DNA of 64,000 nucleotides. Source: Allomuricauda sp. (GTDB lineage Bacteria > Bacteroidota > Bacteroidia > Flavobacteriales > Flavobacteriaceae). The stretch is taken from positions 1,423,549-1,487,548 of the forward strand of contig RHLF01000001.1 in assembly GCA_003712125.1 (NCBI GenBank), written 5' to 3'. Numbering within the stretch: the first letter of the stretch is position 1; the number at the start of each line of letters is the position of its first letter. Below are positions 8,516 to 16,431 of this stretch, piece after piece. Under the pieces are notes generated by a model that had not been told where the DNA came from, did no database searches, and saw only the letters and a list, made by a program, of their open reading frames with translations. The position numbers and the translations under genes are program-made.

Positions 8516-10606
8516 TTATTCTTTGGTGTCTTCTACAAAGACACCCTCTTTGAGTACGCTGATCGAGGCTGCATTGGCCTCAATTTCTTCTTTTGTAAAC
8601 CAGGCATCGCGCAACTCCTTCTTGGAGAAAAGCTCCAATTGATCCCCGTTGTGTGGTGAATCATCTTGGGTAGCATTCCCATAACTCAATAAGACCTTGG
8701 CGTTGACCTCTTCACCAAATTCGATGACACCTACCCATGAATCACCACCCCCAACATACATATGGTCTTCATCGGCATCACCTGGCCAGGCAACCCTAAA
8801 AACACCCATACTGCCATCAATACCGTTGGCAGGAAGGTCTTTTCCATTGTAATTGATGCGGTAGTACGCTCCCCATGGGGTCGCCAAATCCCCGAATTTT
8901 CCTTCAATTCCCATGGCAGCCTGTTCCAGCAATTCTACGGCCCGTTGAGGATTTGCCAAGCCATCAGGAGTGGTATTCGGTTCATCAATGCTCCATGGTT
9001 TGGCATAGTTTGACGGGTTCCACACACCAAACTTTCTAGCCCAACTAAAAAACAAAAGCATGCCCTTACTATCGGCATTTGATTCGCGATCCCATTGCTC
9101 CAATACAGCTTTGGCCTCCTTGGCTTTTTCGTTGTCAGAGGCGTCTACAGCTTCAAAAAGGTCATCCAAAATACGATCGGCAAACTCCAAACGGGTCGAG
9201 AGTTTATAATCGACCAGTTCCTCAAAGGTGATCGATTCGTCTTCGAGCAGCATGCGTGCCGAACGTTGTGGTCGAAAGTACATGCTCTGTGGGGCCATAT
9301 ACCCGGGATAATCATCAGGGTTTAGCGCCATGGGTATGGTACTGGTCCAAGGTGGGTCATTGGCGTTCTGCAGCCATCCGTTAGCGGGGTTCTTGACTTT
9401 GGGAAGATCGGCATAGTCATGCACCTCTGTCCAAACATCAGCAGACTTCCCACCAGGAATGATCCTGTCCCAATATGCCCATGAATCCTCGCCTCGTTTT
9501 GGCACCAGTCCGTTGAAGAGGTAAAAAATATTCCCTTCTTTATCGGCATACATCACATTCCAAAAGGGAATTTGGGCCATTTTCAGTGCTGACTCAAATT
9601 CATCAAAAGTAGTGCTGTTGATCATGCGCCACCACTGCAAGCTCATATTGGGGCGATCCATACCTACCATGCGCAGGGCCAGTACTTTGTCATCTGATTG
9701 GTTCACCACAGGACCATGAATCGTTTTCATAATGGGAAAGGTGTGGTCAACCCAGGTGGTATCATTTTCTTTTATTTTAATTGTTTTTGAGCTGGCCTCA
9801 AATTCTTTGCGTTCTCCATCCAAAAGATATCCACCATCCTTGAGTTCCAGTTCATAGGTATCTGCATTATCAATTGTATTGTCAGTGTGGCTCCACCCAA
9901 GATGTTCATTAAATCCAATGGCGATACCCGGTAGCCCTACCAGATTGGCACCGTACATGTTTTTGCCGTTGAGGTTGAGGTGCGACTCCCAAAAGGTAAA
10001 TTCGCCCCACCACGGAAGGTGTGGGTTTTGTACCAGCATGGCTTTACCTGAAGTAGACCGATCAGGTGAAATGGCGTAGGTGTTGGATCCCATATCAGGC
10101 CACTGCTGTACCCTGCCCAAATCACTGCCCCCGATAAAACGTGTAAAGACCACATACATGGCGTGCATATTGGTATCTTTTGTAGTCAATGGCAAGACCA
10201 CTTTGTTTTTTTCATCAATGGCTTCAGGGTGCGCTTCGGCATAGGCGTTCAGACCTTTGACAAAGGAGCTGATCATGGTTTTTACCTCTGGGTCTTGTTG
10301 ACCCTGCCACTCGTCCGCCAAGGCCGGGAACCCGAGGGTGTGCACTAACATATCATCGATAAGTTTATCCTTGCCCCAGTATTCTGAACCTTTTCCACGA
10401 GAAGTGCCGTACAGTTCTAAAATCAAGTTGGCATGGTTATGCATCTGTGCCCAACCTTGGGCGAAGAATAGGTCTTCTATATTGTCAGCGGAAATATGGG
10501 GTACTCCCCAAGTATCCCATACTAGGGTCGTTTCCGGTTGTTCTTTTTTGCAGTTTGTGCATAGCACGGACAGTGCCATCACGGCAATCAAATGATGCGT
10601 TTTCAT
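8516..10606 (-). CDS. Penicillin acylase family protein, aculeacin/AHL-acylase-like
   Basis: 696 residues, beginning with a lipoprotein-like signal (Cys19 in CTNC, or Cys16). The putative beta-chain nucleophile is Ser174 in DMGSNTYAIS, giving a short alpha segment. GLPGIAIGFNEHLGWSHTDN follows, a stretch very characteristic of this Ntn-hydrolase group. It is clearly a different subfamily from the downstream acylase: the nucleophile motif differs, it is about 100 residues shorter, and the sequence is poorly similar outside motifs. It is the first gene of the operon and begins at MKTHH. Role: amide hydrolysis of acylated small molecules in the envelope. Whether the target is an antibiotic, a signal or a nutrient is unknown. 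Confidence 0.87.
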   Translation of the reverse strand: MKTHHLIAVMALSVLCTNCKKEQPETTLVWDTWGVPHISADNIEDLFFAQGWAQMHNHANLILELYGTSRGKGSEYWGKDKLIDDMLVHTLGFPALADEWQGQQDPEVKTMISSFVKGLNAYAEAHPEAIDEKNKVVLPLTTKDTNMHAMYVVFTRFIGGSDLGRVQQWPDMGSNTYAISPDRSTSGKAMLVQNPHLPWWGEFTFWESHLNLNGKNMYGANLVGLPGIAIGFNEHLGWSHTDNTIDNADTYELELKDGGYLLDGERKEFEASSKTIKIKENDTTWVDHTFPIMKTIHGPVVNQSDDKVLALRMVGMDRPNMSLQWWRMINSTTFDEFESALKMAQIPFWNVMYADKEGNIFYLFNGLVPKRGEDSWAYWDRIIPGGKSADVWTEVHDYADLPKVKNPANGWLQNANDPPWTSTIPMALNPDDYPGYMAPQSMYFRPQRSARMLLEDESITFEELVDYKLSTRLEFADRILDDLFEAVDASDNEKAKEAKAVLEQWDRESNADSKGMLLFFSWARKFGVWNPSNYAKPWSIDEPNTTPDGLANPQRAVELLEQAAMGIEGKFGDLATPWGAYYRINYNGKDLPANGIDGSMGVFRVAWPGDADEDHMYVGGGDSWVGVIEFGEEVNAKVLLSYGNATQDDSPHNGDQLELFSKKELRDAWFTKEEIEANAASISVLKEGVFVEDTKE

Positions 10607-10687
10607 AAGGTGTGATTCAAAAGTTGCTTGTTCTTAAAGATAGGTAATCCGAATGGATTTCAGTGGTTTCCCCCTGATGGAAAGGTC

Positions 10688-11398
10688 TTATTGTTTCAGC
10701 CGGTATTGATAGGGGTTGCTACCTGGGGATTCTTTTTTTAGTTTGGGTAAGCGTTCAAATTGTCCGGTGGCCAGCATTTTCTTTTGAAATCGACTTCGAT
10801 CTAATTTCTCTTCCAAAATGGCTTGATGAAGTCGATGTAGTTCGGGCATCGTAAAGGCCTCGGGCAAAAGGTTATAGGTCAACAATTCTGATTTGCTGTC
10901 TTCTTTAAGTCGATTTCGTGCTGTTTGAACAATATCTTGATGGTCCAACCAAAGTTCAGGCAATTCATTAAATGAAAACCATTCAGCGGCCTCATCAAAT
11001 TCACCGGGAACGGGATTTGTGTTGTCAATATCTACCAATGAGTAATGCGCTAGGGTAACGAAACGGTCATTGATCCAATAGTCGTCGCGCCAGGGGAGAC
11101 CATTTTTGTCAAAATATTGCTTGAATTCTTGGTCAAATCGCCGATTGGAAGCCCCAAACACCGACAAAAACTTAAAATGTGGATTCTCAAGGTTCGTACG
11201 CTCTTTCAATATACGATGAACGGCACTGTCAATAGATTCCTCCTTTTTGATATAACCTCCAGGCAAGGCCCATTTCTGGCCCAGTTTTAGCAAAAGACAT
11301 TTTAAAACACCGGATAGGTAACCAATAATCACCAAATCAATGGATAGGTTCGGGAGAAAGTATTCTGTACCGTTTTCAAGAATTTTTCGAATTTCCAT
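10688..11398 (-). CDS. Nudix-fold transcriptional regulator (NrtR/AraR-like)
   Basis: About 236 residues. The N-terminal Nudix domain (about 10-150) contains GG-x4-E followed by a degenerate box, HRILKERTNL, where a hydrolase would have RExxEE. This suggests ligand binding without pyrophosphatase activity. The C-terminal segment (about 160-236, ending PYQYRLKQ) is the winged-helix DNA-binding domain typical of NrtR-family regulators. Bacteroidota members such as AraR of Bacteroides thetaiotaomicron use this architecture to sense sugars. It is divergent from a GH3 glycosidase gene, with paired operators between them, so it is probably the repressor of that gene and of itself. ATG 11398 is preferred; a GTG at 11404 would add two residues. 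Confidence 0.82.
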   Translation of the reverse strand: MEIRKILENGTEYFLPNLSIDLVIIGYLSGVLKCLLLKLGQKWALPGGYIKKEESIDSAVHRILKERTNLENPHFKFLSVFGASNRRFDQEFKQYFDKNGLPWRDDYWINDRFVTLAHYSLVDIDNTNPVPGEFDEAAEWFSFNELPELWLDHQDIVQTARNRLKEDSKSELLTYNLLPEAFTMPELHRLHQAILEEKLDRSRFQKKMLATGQFERLPKLKKESPGSNPYQYRLKQ

Positions 11399-11414
11399 CA
11401 CCACAAAAATAATG

Positions 11415-11471
11415 TTTGTGGCGTTTTGTCACAAAATAAATTTAATTATATTTGTGGCAAATTGTCACAAT
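11415..11471 (+). promoter_or_regulatory. Twin operators and promoter between Nudix regulator and GH3 gene
   Basis: Two near-identical 21-bp dyads, TTTGTGGCnnnTTGTCACAA, occupy 11415-11435 and 11451-11471, exactly 36 bp apart. A Bacteroidota promoter for the GH3 gene overlaps both. Its TTTG -33 element (11425-11428) lies in the first dyad, then 18 bases, then TATATTTG (11447-11454), which runs into the second. Occupancy would therefore block the promoter directly. On the other strand CAAAAATA (11404-11411) reads TATTTTTG and could be the -7 element of an almost leaderless regulator transcript. The regulator encoded at 10688-11398 is the obvious candidate to bind here. Confidence 0.7.
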
Positions 11472-11481
11472 TGTTGTTATC

Positions 11482-13905
11482 ATGAAAAAAACACTCATTC
11501 GCATTCTAAAGGTTTTGGGCATTTTAGTCCTATTAATTCTACTGGCCGGATTTTTTACCTATCGCTACTTCAGCGGTACTTTTTTACAATTTGAAAACGA
11601 CTATGCCGAGCGTACTGATTTTAAAGAATTGAATGAAGACGGTTACGCTTATCTAGACCGAAATGACAATGGCAAATTGGATACCTATGAAGATGAGCGC
11701 CAACCTATCGAGGCCCGTGTTGCCGATGTACTTGCTCAGATGACCCTAGAGGAAAAAATCCACCTTCTAAAAGGCTCGGGTATTGCCTCTGCCATGGGGC
11801 AAGGGGAACCCGGGGGAATTCCAGGAGCCGTTGGTACCATAGTTCCCACACCCCGATTGGGTATACCAACCATATTTCTGTCCGACGGACCAGCGGGACT
11901 TCGTATTGAGCCAAAACGTGAGGGTGAAGACCGCACCTACTATTGCACCGCTTTTCCCATAGCAACTTTGCTGGCATCTTCTTGGAACGAGGACTTGATA
12001 TTCCAAGTTGGTGATGCAATGGGTAAGGAAGCCACGGAATATGGTATTGATGTCATTTTGGGTCCGGGAGCCAACATTCATCGGCACCCTCTCTGTGGAC
12101 GAAATTTTGAATACTTTTCCGAAGACCCCTTGCTATCAGGTTATATGGGTGCCGCAATTGTAAATGGTATCGAAAGCAATGGTGTGGGGACTTCGGTAAA
12201 GCATTTTGTGGCGAACAATCAGGAAACGGAGCGTTTTTTAAATGATGTCCTTATTTCCGATCGTGCCATGCGAGAGATTTATTTGAAGGGCTTTGAACAT
12301 ATTGTGGAACGGTCACAACCGTGGACTATTATGTCATCTTACAATAAGGTAAACGGCACCTATACTTCGGAAAGCAAAGAGTTATTAACTACCGTATTAC
12401 GTAATGATTGGGGTTTTGAAGGCTTGGTCATGACCGATTGGTTTGGGGGTCGAAATGCACCCGCCCAAATCAGTGCTGGAAATGACTTATTGGAACCTGG
12501 GACCAAAAGACAATGGAAGGCATTGACGGAGGCAGCAGAAAATGGGGAGCTTTCTGAAACCGATATCGATAGGGCCGTAAGTCGCATATTGACATTAATT
12601 TTTAAAACAAGAAAATTAGGTAACTATAATTATGGCAATAATCCTGACCTTAAGGCTCATGCGCAAATCACGCGTCAATCCGCCGCCGAGGGCATGGTAT
12701 TGTTGAAGAATGAAAATGCACTTCCCCTAAGACCAAATATGAATGTAGCTTTATTGGGTACAACATCTTATGGATTTATAGCTGGTGGAACAGGTTCCGG
12801 CGATGTCAACGAGGCCTATACCATATCCCTTGAGGAAGGTTTGACCAATGGAGGCTTTACCATCAACAAAAAAGCAAAAGACCTGTTTGAAAGCCATAAA
12901 TCGAAAACCCCGGAAGCCTTTATACAACCCCAAGGGATTGACGCGATGTTCAATCCTTACAATCCGCCAGAAATGACCTATTCTCCTGAAGCGCTTCAGG
13001 AGATTGTTGGTAGCGCAGACGTGGGGATTTTAACCTTGGGAAGAAATGCTGGTGAAGGAGGAGATCGCCTAGAGGAAGCTGATTTCTTGTTGACCGATCA
13101 CGAGCAAGATTTGGTTTCAAAAACCAGTGAGGCATTCCAGTCGGTGGGCAAAAATTTAATTGTGGTGCTGAATATAGGAGGGGTCTTGGAAACCGCATCA
13201 TGGAAGGATAAACCCAATGGAATTCTCTTGGCCTGGCAAGGCGGTCAGGAAGGGGGCAATTCAGTGGCCGATGTATTGAGCGGTAGGGTAAATCCCAGTG
13301 GAAAACTTCCCATGACTTTTCCTGTCAACTTGAAGGATCATGCTGCTGATAAAAATTTTCCCAAATCCGGAGAACAACACTCTATGGGTGGGCTTTTGAT
13401 GGGATTGCTCTTTCCACCCGATGAACGATCTGATGAAGAGAAGGTTCGCAATCAAGATTATACCCATTATGACGAAGGAATTTACGTGGGCTATCGTCAT
13501 TTTGATAAGCAGGGATTGGCGGTTTCCTATCCCTTTGGTTACGGAATGAGCTACACCAATTTTGAATACGGCCCGATGGAAGTGACAGCTCAAAACGATA
13601 CCCTGCATATTGCCCTTACCATAAAAAATAGTGGTGAAGTAGAAGGGAAAGAAATAGTTCAGTTGTATATTGAAAAAGTGAATTCCAATATCGACAGACC
13701 AAACCAAGAACTAAAAGCATTCACCAAGACTTCTTTATTGGCGCCAGATTCGGCGGACAGTGTCAATCTTAAAATTCCATTGAAAGAGTTGCATTATTGG
13801 AATGAAGAATCCAATGGCTGGGATTTGGAAAAGGGCATCTATAGGATAAAAGCTGGTGCTTCATCACGGGATATCAGGAAAGCCAGCGAAATTAATCTTG
13901 ACTAG
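11482..13905 (+). CDS. Glycoside hydrolase family 3 beta-glucosidase-like enzyme
   Basis: 807 residues. The N-terminus (MKKTLIRILKV...) is a membrane anchor or uncleaved signal (about 5-28). An EF-hand-like loop DRNDNGKLDTYE (59-70) follows, then the GH3 N-terminal barrel with LSDGPAGLR, KHFVANNQE and the nucleophile Asp319 in VMTDW. Next come the GH3 C-terminal alpha/beta sandwich and a fibronectin-III-like end domain (VGYRHFD, PFGYGMSYT). GH3 enzymes release beta-linked glucose or xylose from oligosaccharide ends. ATG 11482 is chosen over TTG 11452, which lies inside the operator. Control by the divergent Nudix regulator is strongly suggested by the twin dyads. It is convergent with the luciferase-like gene, 13 bases away. 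Confidence 0.9.
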   Translation: MKKTLIRILKVLGILVLLILLAGFFTYRYFSGTFLQFENDYAERTDFKELNEDGYAYLDRNDNGKLDTYEDERQPIEARVADVLAQMTLEEKIHLLKGSGIASAMGQGEPGGIPGAVGTIVPTPRLGIPTIFLSDGPAGLRIEPKREGEDRTYYCTAFPIATLLASSWNEDLIFQVGDAMGKEATEYGIDVILGPGANIHRHPLCGRNFEYFSEDPLLSGYMGAAIVNGIESNGVGTSVKHFVANNQETERFLNDVLISDRAMREIYLKGFEHIVERSQPWTIMSSYNKVNGTYTSESKELLTTVLRNDWGFEGLVMTDWFGGRNAPAQISAGNDLLEPGTKRQWKALTEAAENGELSETDIDRAVSRILTLIFKTRKLGNYNYGNNPDLKAHAQITRQSAAEGMVLLKNENALPLRPNMNVALLGTTSYGFIAGGTGSGDVNEAYTISLEEGLTNGGFTINKKAKDLFESHKSKTPEAFIQPQGIDAMFNPYNPPEMTYSPEALQEIVGSADVGILTLGRNAGEGGDRLEEADFLLTDHEQDLVSKTSEAFQSVGKNLIVVLNIGGVLETASWKDKPNGILLAWQGGQEGGNSVADVLSGRVNPSGKLPMTFPVNLKDHAADKNFPKSGEQHSMGGLLMGLLFPPDERSDEEKVRNQDYTHYDEGIYVGYRHFDKQGLAVSYPFGYGMSYTNFEYGPMEVTAQNDTLHIALTIKNSGEVEGKEIVQLYIEKVNSNIDRPNQELKAFTKTSLLAPDSADSVNLKIPLKELHYWNEESNGWDLEKGIYRIKAGASSRDIRKASEINLD

Positions 13906-13918
13906 GATTTTTTTGGAA

Positions 13919-14842
13919 TTAGGAGAAATGCGGAACCAGTAGTTCTCCTAATTCCTCAACGACCACCTCGGCTGGTCTCGAGCCATACTTCAAGTTTAAG
14001 ATGACATGATTGACCCCATGATTTTCCAAATTCCTCATGTAAGAAACCAAAAAATCAGCTCCGGCCTGAAAACCTAAGTGAATCGGTTTGGGCATTGCTT
14101 TTTTGTCTTCCTGAAGGTCGATATAGAGCGATTGCATATAAGGTTTCCAGGGTTGTTGGGTACGTTCAAGACTATCTTTCCAATCTTGCATGCTCTTTTT
14201 TAAAAACTCAAAATTCCTAGGGTAGTACAGCCATCCATCGGCCTGCTCCGCAATCCAGTCCAGATCTTGACCAGAATGACCTGTCACGAACATTGGGGTA
14301 TGACCTTCGAATTTCGGAACAAGGTCAAGGGTGCCATTGAGTTGACCGTACGTTGAACTCTTCATTACTGGAAAACTTTTTTGTAGGGTTTTGAGATAAT
14401 GGAAACTAGCTCTGAACAATTCGCTTTTTTGACCCAATTCCTTGCCAAAGGCAGGATATTCACCTGGGCGGTCGCCAGAAGCAATCCCCAATAAAATGCG
14501 ACCCTTGGATAGCAGTTGCAGGCTTGCTAAAGCCTTTGCAGTGTGCACAGGATGACGTAGCGGAAGAATGACACTTCCTGTGGCCAAGGCAATTTCATTG
14601 GTGTGGTTCATGATATGGGTCATATAAACCCAGGGTTCGTACAATTGGCCGGCATCACCAAAAGTAGGATCGTGAAAGGGAACATCACGAAACCAAAGGG
14701 CTTTGAAGCCAAGCGCTTCGGCCCGTTTGGCCAAAAATTCCTGGTTTTCCATTTTGGCCAGGGAACCCTTGTAGGCCTCTATGGGGAAGACCAGCCCTAG
14801 TGTGAGTTTATTTTGTTTGACAACCTTGTTGAATGTGCTCAT
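13919..14842 (-). CDS. Luciferase-like (LLM class) flavin oxidoreductase
   Basis: 307 residues with the bacterial-luciferase-like TIM-barrel pattern: LTLGLVFPIE at the start, KALWFRDVPF, LATGSVILPLRHPVHTAKALASL and LLGIASGDRPGEYPAFG. The last two are hallmark segments of the BA3436-type luciferase-like oxidoreductases (TIGR03571). Such enzymes use reduced flavin (FMN or F420; FMN is likely in this phylum) to oxidise small organic substrates. It is the last gene of an operon behind the SDR gene, with a 3-base gap, so it probably acts with the SDR and the DUF1330 protein on a common reactive compound. The substrate is unknown. Confidence 0.85.
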   Translation of the reverse strand: MSTFNKVVKQNKLTLGLVFPIEAYKGSLAKMENQEFLAKRAEALGFKALWFRDVPFHDPTFGDAGQLYEPWVYMTHIMNHTNEIALATGSVILPLRHPVHTAKALASLQLLSKGRILLGIASGDRPGEYPAFGKELGQKSELFRASFHYLKTLQKSFPVMKSSTYGQLNGTLDLVPKFEGHTPMFVTGHSGQDLDWIAEQADGWLYYPRNFEFLKKSMQDWKDSLERTQQPWKPYMQSLYIDLQEDKKAMPKPIHLGFQAGADFLVSYMRNLENHGVNHVILNLKYGSRPAEVVVEELGELLVPHFS

Positions 14843-14845
14843 GAA

Positions 14846-15667
14846 TTAGTTGAATAAACTAGCTTCCAATCCGTTGGTGGTCTCAATCAAGGCCTTAATT
14901 TTTTTGGTATCATAGGCGTCTGGGTGCGCTTCGGCAAATACACCCCTAGGGTCGCCTTTATCATTGTCGAAATAAAGACCGCTCTTTCCTTCAAATTCAT
15001 CTGCAACCGCGAGGTCAACTAAAATATTGGCTCCCTTAGCTGCAGAAGACCAGTGATGCCCGTATGCCTCTTGTACCATTTTGGTGTTAAGCAAGGATCC
15101 TGGATTTACCGCGATAACCGAAATATCTTTTTCATTTTTGGCCAAATCAAAACTCCACTGGGTTAAGGCCAATTTACTTTGGGCATAGGCCTCTTGTACC
15201 GAGAGGTTTTCTTCACCTATCAACGCCTCTAACGAGACCGAAGCCTGTGCTGCTGAACTAAGGTTTATGATTCGAGGCGCAGCCGCTTTTTTAAGTACGG
15301 GGAGTGTGTACTTGGTCAAAAGGTATGGGGCCAGGTAGTTGACGGTAAATCGAAGGTCCAAACCTAAATCGTTTTTTAAGATGGAACTCTTAAAAACACC
15401 GGCATTGTTGATGACCACATCCAATTTGGGTACTTCGGCAGCGATTGTATCGGCAAACTTGCGTACTTCCTTCAAATTTGAAAAATCAGCGACGAAACCT
15501 AGCACAGTATCCGTATTGGCCTGATTGCGAATTTCAGCTAAGGTGGCTTCCAATTTTGCAGCATTACGCCCATGCAAATAAAGTTGATGGCCCCTTTTGG
15601 CTAATATAAGGGCTGCCAGCTTGCCAATTCCATCGGTACTTCCGGTAATTAGAATATTTTTTTTCAT
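14846..15667 (-). CDS. Short-chain dehydrogenase/reductase (SDR)
   Basis: 273 residues in the classical SDR layout: the dinucleotide-binding motif GSTDGIG (9-15), NNAG (87-90), Ser138 in NLSSAA, and the catalytic Tyr161 and Lys165 in YAQSK. An HGR segment after beta2 suggests NADP preference. ATG 15667 is used because it sits immediately before ILITGS; the longer in-frame start at 15700 overlaps the preceding DUF1330 gene. It likely reduces a ketone or aldehyde with NAD(P)H. It sits in the DUF1330-SDR-luciferase-like operon under the divergent HxlR regulator, which suggests inducible detoxification, by inference. Confidence 0.87.
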   Translation of the reverse strand: MKKNILITGSTDGIGKLAALILAKRGHQLYLHGRNAAKLEATLAEIRNQANTDTVLGFVADFSNLKEVRKFADTIAAEVPKLDVVINNAGVFKSSILKNDLGLDLRFTVNYLAPYLLTKYTLPVLKKAAAPRIINLSSAAQASVSLEALIGEENLSVQEAYAQSKLALTQWSFDLAKNEKDISVIAVNPGSLLNTKMVQEAYGHHWSSAAKGANILVDLAVADEFEGKSGLYFDNDKGDPRGVFAEAHPDAYDTKKIKALIETTNGLEASLFN

Positions 15668-15674
15668 GATATAC

Positions 15675-15977
15675 TTACGATAAATCGTCTTTTCCTTCAA
15701 TAAGATAGTGATGACTAATAGAGCCTATAGTTCGCGCTTTTAAGTGCGGGGCATATTCTGGGTCATGCATAAAAGCTACTGCATTTTCTTTAGAGGGCCA
15801 TTCAATAATAATGCGAAGGGCTGCTGTTTTTTGTTCTCCTTCTATTTGTTCATGAGACGCTGTTCGAGCTAGGTACTTACCACCATGTTTGGCCACTAAT
15901 TTGTTTGCAGTGGGCAAATAGTCCCGAATCCAGCTCTCATTTCCAGGGGTAACATCTAATACAGAATAGTAACTCAT
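15675..15977 (-). CDS. DUF1330 family protein
   Basis: 100 residues of the ferredoxin-like DUF1330 fold. MSYYSVLDVTP opens beta1, HGGKYLARTASHEQIEG is the diagnostic mid-segment, and RIIIEWPSKENAVAFMHDPEYAPHLKAR is the canonical C-terminal half with its WPS and HDPEY signatures. Function is not established; the family is a dimeric alpha/beta barrel often found beside oxidoreductases. It is the first gene of the operon (7 bases before the SDR start). Its own start lies just downstream of the palindromic operator at 15991-16009, which would place the operator at the transcription start. Confidence 0.85.
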   Translation of the reverse strand: MSYYSVLDVTPGNESWIRDYLPTANKLVAKHGGKYLARTASHEQIEGEQKTAALRIIIEWPSKENAVAFMHDPEYAPHLKARTIGSISHHYLIEGKDDLS

Positions 15978-15990
15978 AACTAAAATTTTA

Positions 15991-16041
15991 AACTATAAAC
16001 TTTATAGTTGCAAACATAAATAGTGTTGAATAGCTTTGCAA
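15991..16041. promoter_or_regulatory. Overlapping divergent promoters with a 19-bp palindromic operator
   Basis: A perfect palindrome, AACTATAAA-C-TTTATAGTT (15991-16009), lies between the HxlR gene and the DUF1330 operon. Rightward promoter: TTG 16008-16010, 20 bases, TAGCTTTG 16031-16038. Leftward promoter (minus strand): TTG 16041-16039, 20 bases, TATGTTTG 16018-16011. The two promoters interlock face to face. The palindrome covers the rightward -33 element and the expected leftward transcription start, so one dimer could repress both directions. HxlR-family regulators bind such dyads. Confidence 0.7.
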
Positions 16042-16083
16042 TAACGGTCAAAAAGGATAGTACCTACATTTCAAAATAGCACT

Positions 16084-16419
16084 ATGTATCAAATCAAAGG
16101 AAAAGCGTATCCCTGTTGTACCAGTGTTACCATGGGCATTATTGGAGGTAAATGGAAAACGGTAATTCTCTTTTATTTGATAGCAGGCCCATTGCGTTAC
16201 AATGAATTGCGCAAAAAGATGCACAGTGTAACCGAACGTACTTTGAGTCTGCAATTGCAACAATTACAGGAGGATGGCGTCATCAATAGGGAAGTATTTA
16301 CCTCAAAACCACCATTGAAGGTTGAATATTCGTTGACAGATTTTGGTAAAACCCTGATACCCGTACTTCAGGCTATTGCTGGTTGGGGAGACTATGTGGT
16401 TGAAAATTATGCGGATTAA
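16084..16419 (+). CDS. HxlR-family winged-helix regulator
   Basis: 111 residues. The HxlR pattern is complete: PCCTSVTMGIIGGKWKTVIL at the N-terminus, RYNELRKKM in the recognition region, VTERTLSLQLQQLQEDG, and YSLTDFGKTLIPVL in the wing and after it. Two adjacent cysteines (11 and 12) precede the first helix. Related regulators (YodB, CatR, HypR) sense quinones or disulfide stress through an N-terminal Cys, so redox or electrophile sensing is a reasonable inference. It is divergent from the DUF1330-SDR-luciferase-like operon and shares a palindrome with it. It is convergent with the VOC gene, 12 bases away. Confidence 0.9.
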   Translation: MYQIKGKAYPCCTSVTMGIIGGKWKTVILFYLIAGPLRYNELRKKMHSVTERTLSLQLQQLQEDGVINREVFTSKPPLKVEYSLTDFGKTLIPVLQAIAGWGDYVVENYAD

Positions 16420-16431
16420 GTTTTTGTTCTG

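Noticed and set aside
10688..11398. Active Nudix pyrophosphatase
   Set aside because: The REx2EE core is degenerate and a winged-helix tail is present, so a regulator is the better call.
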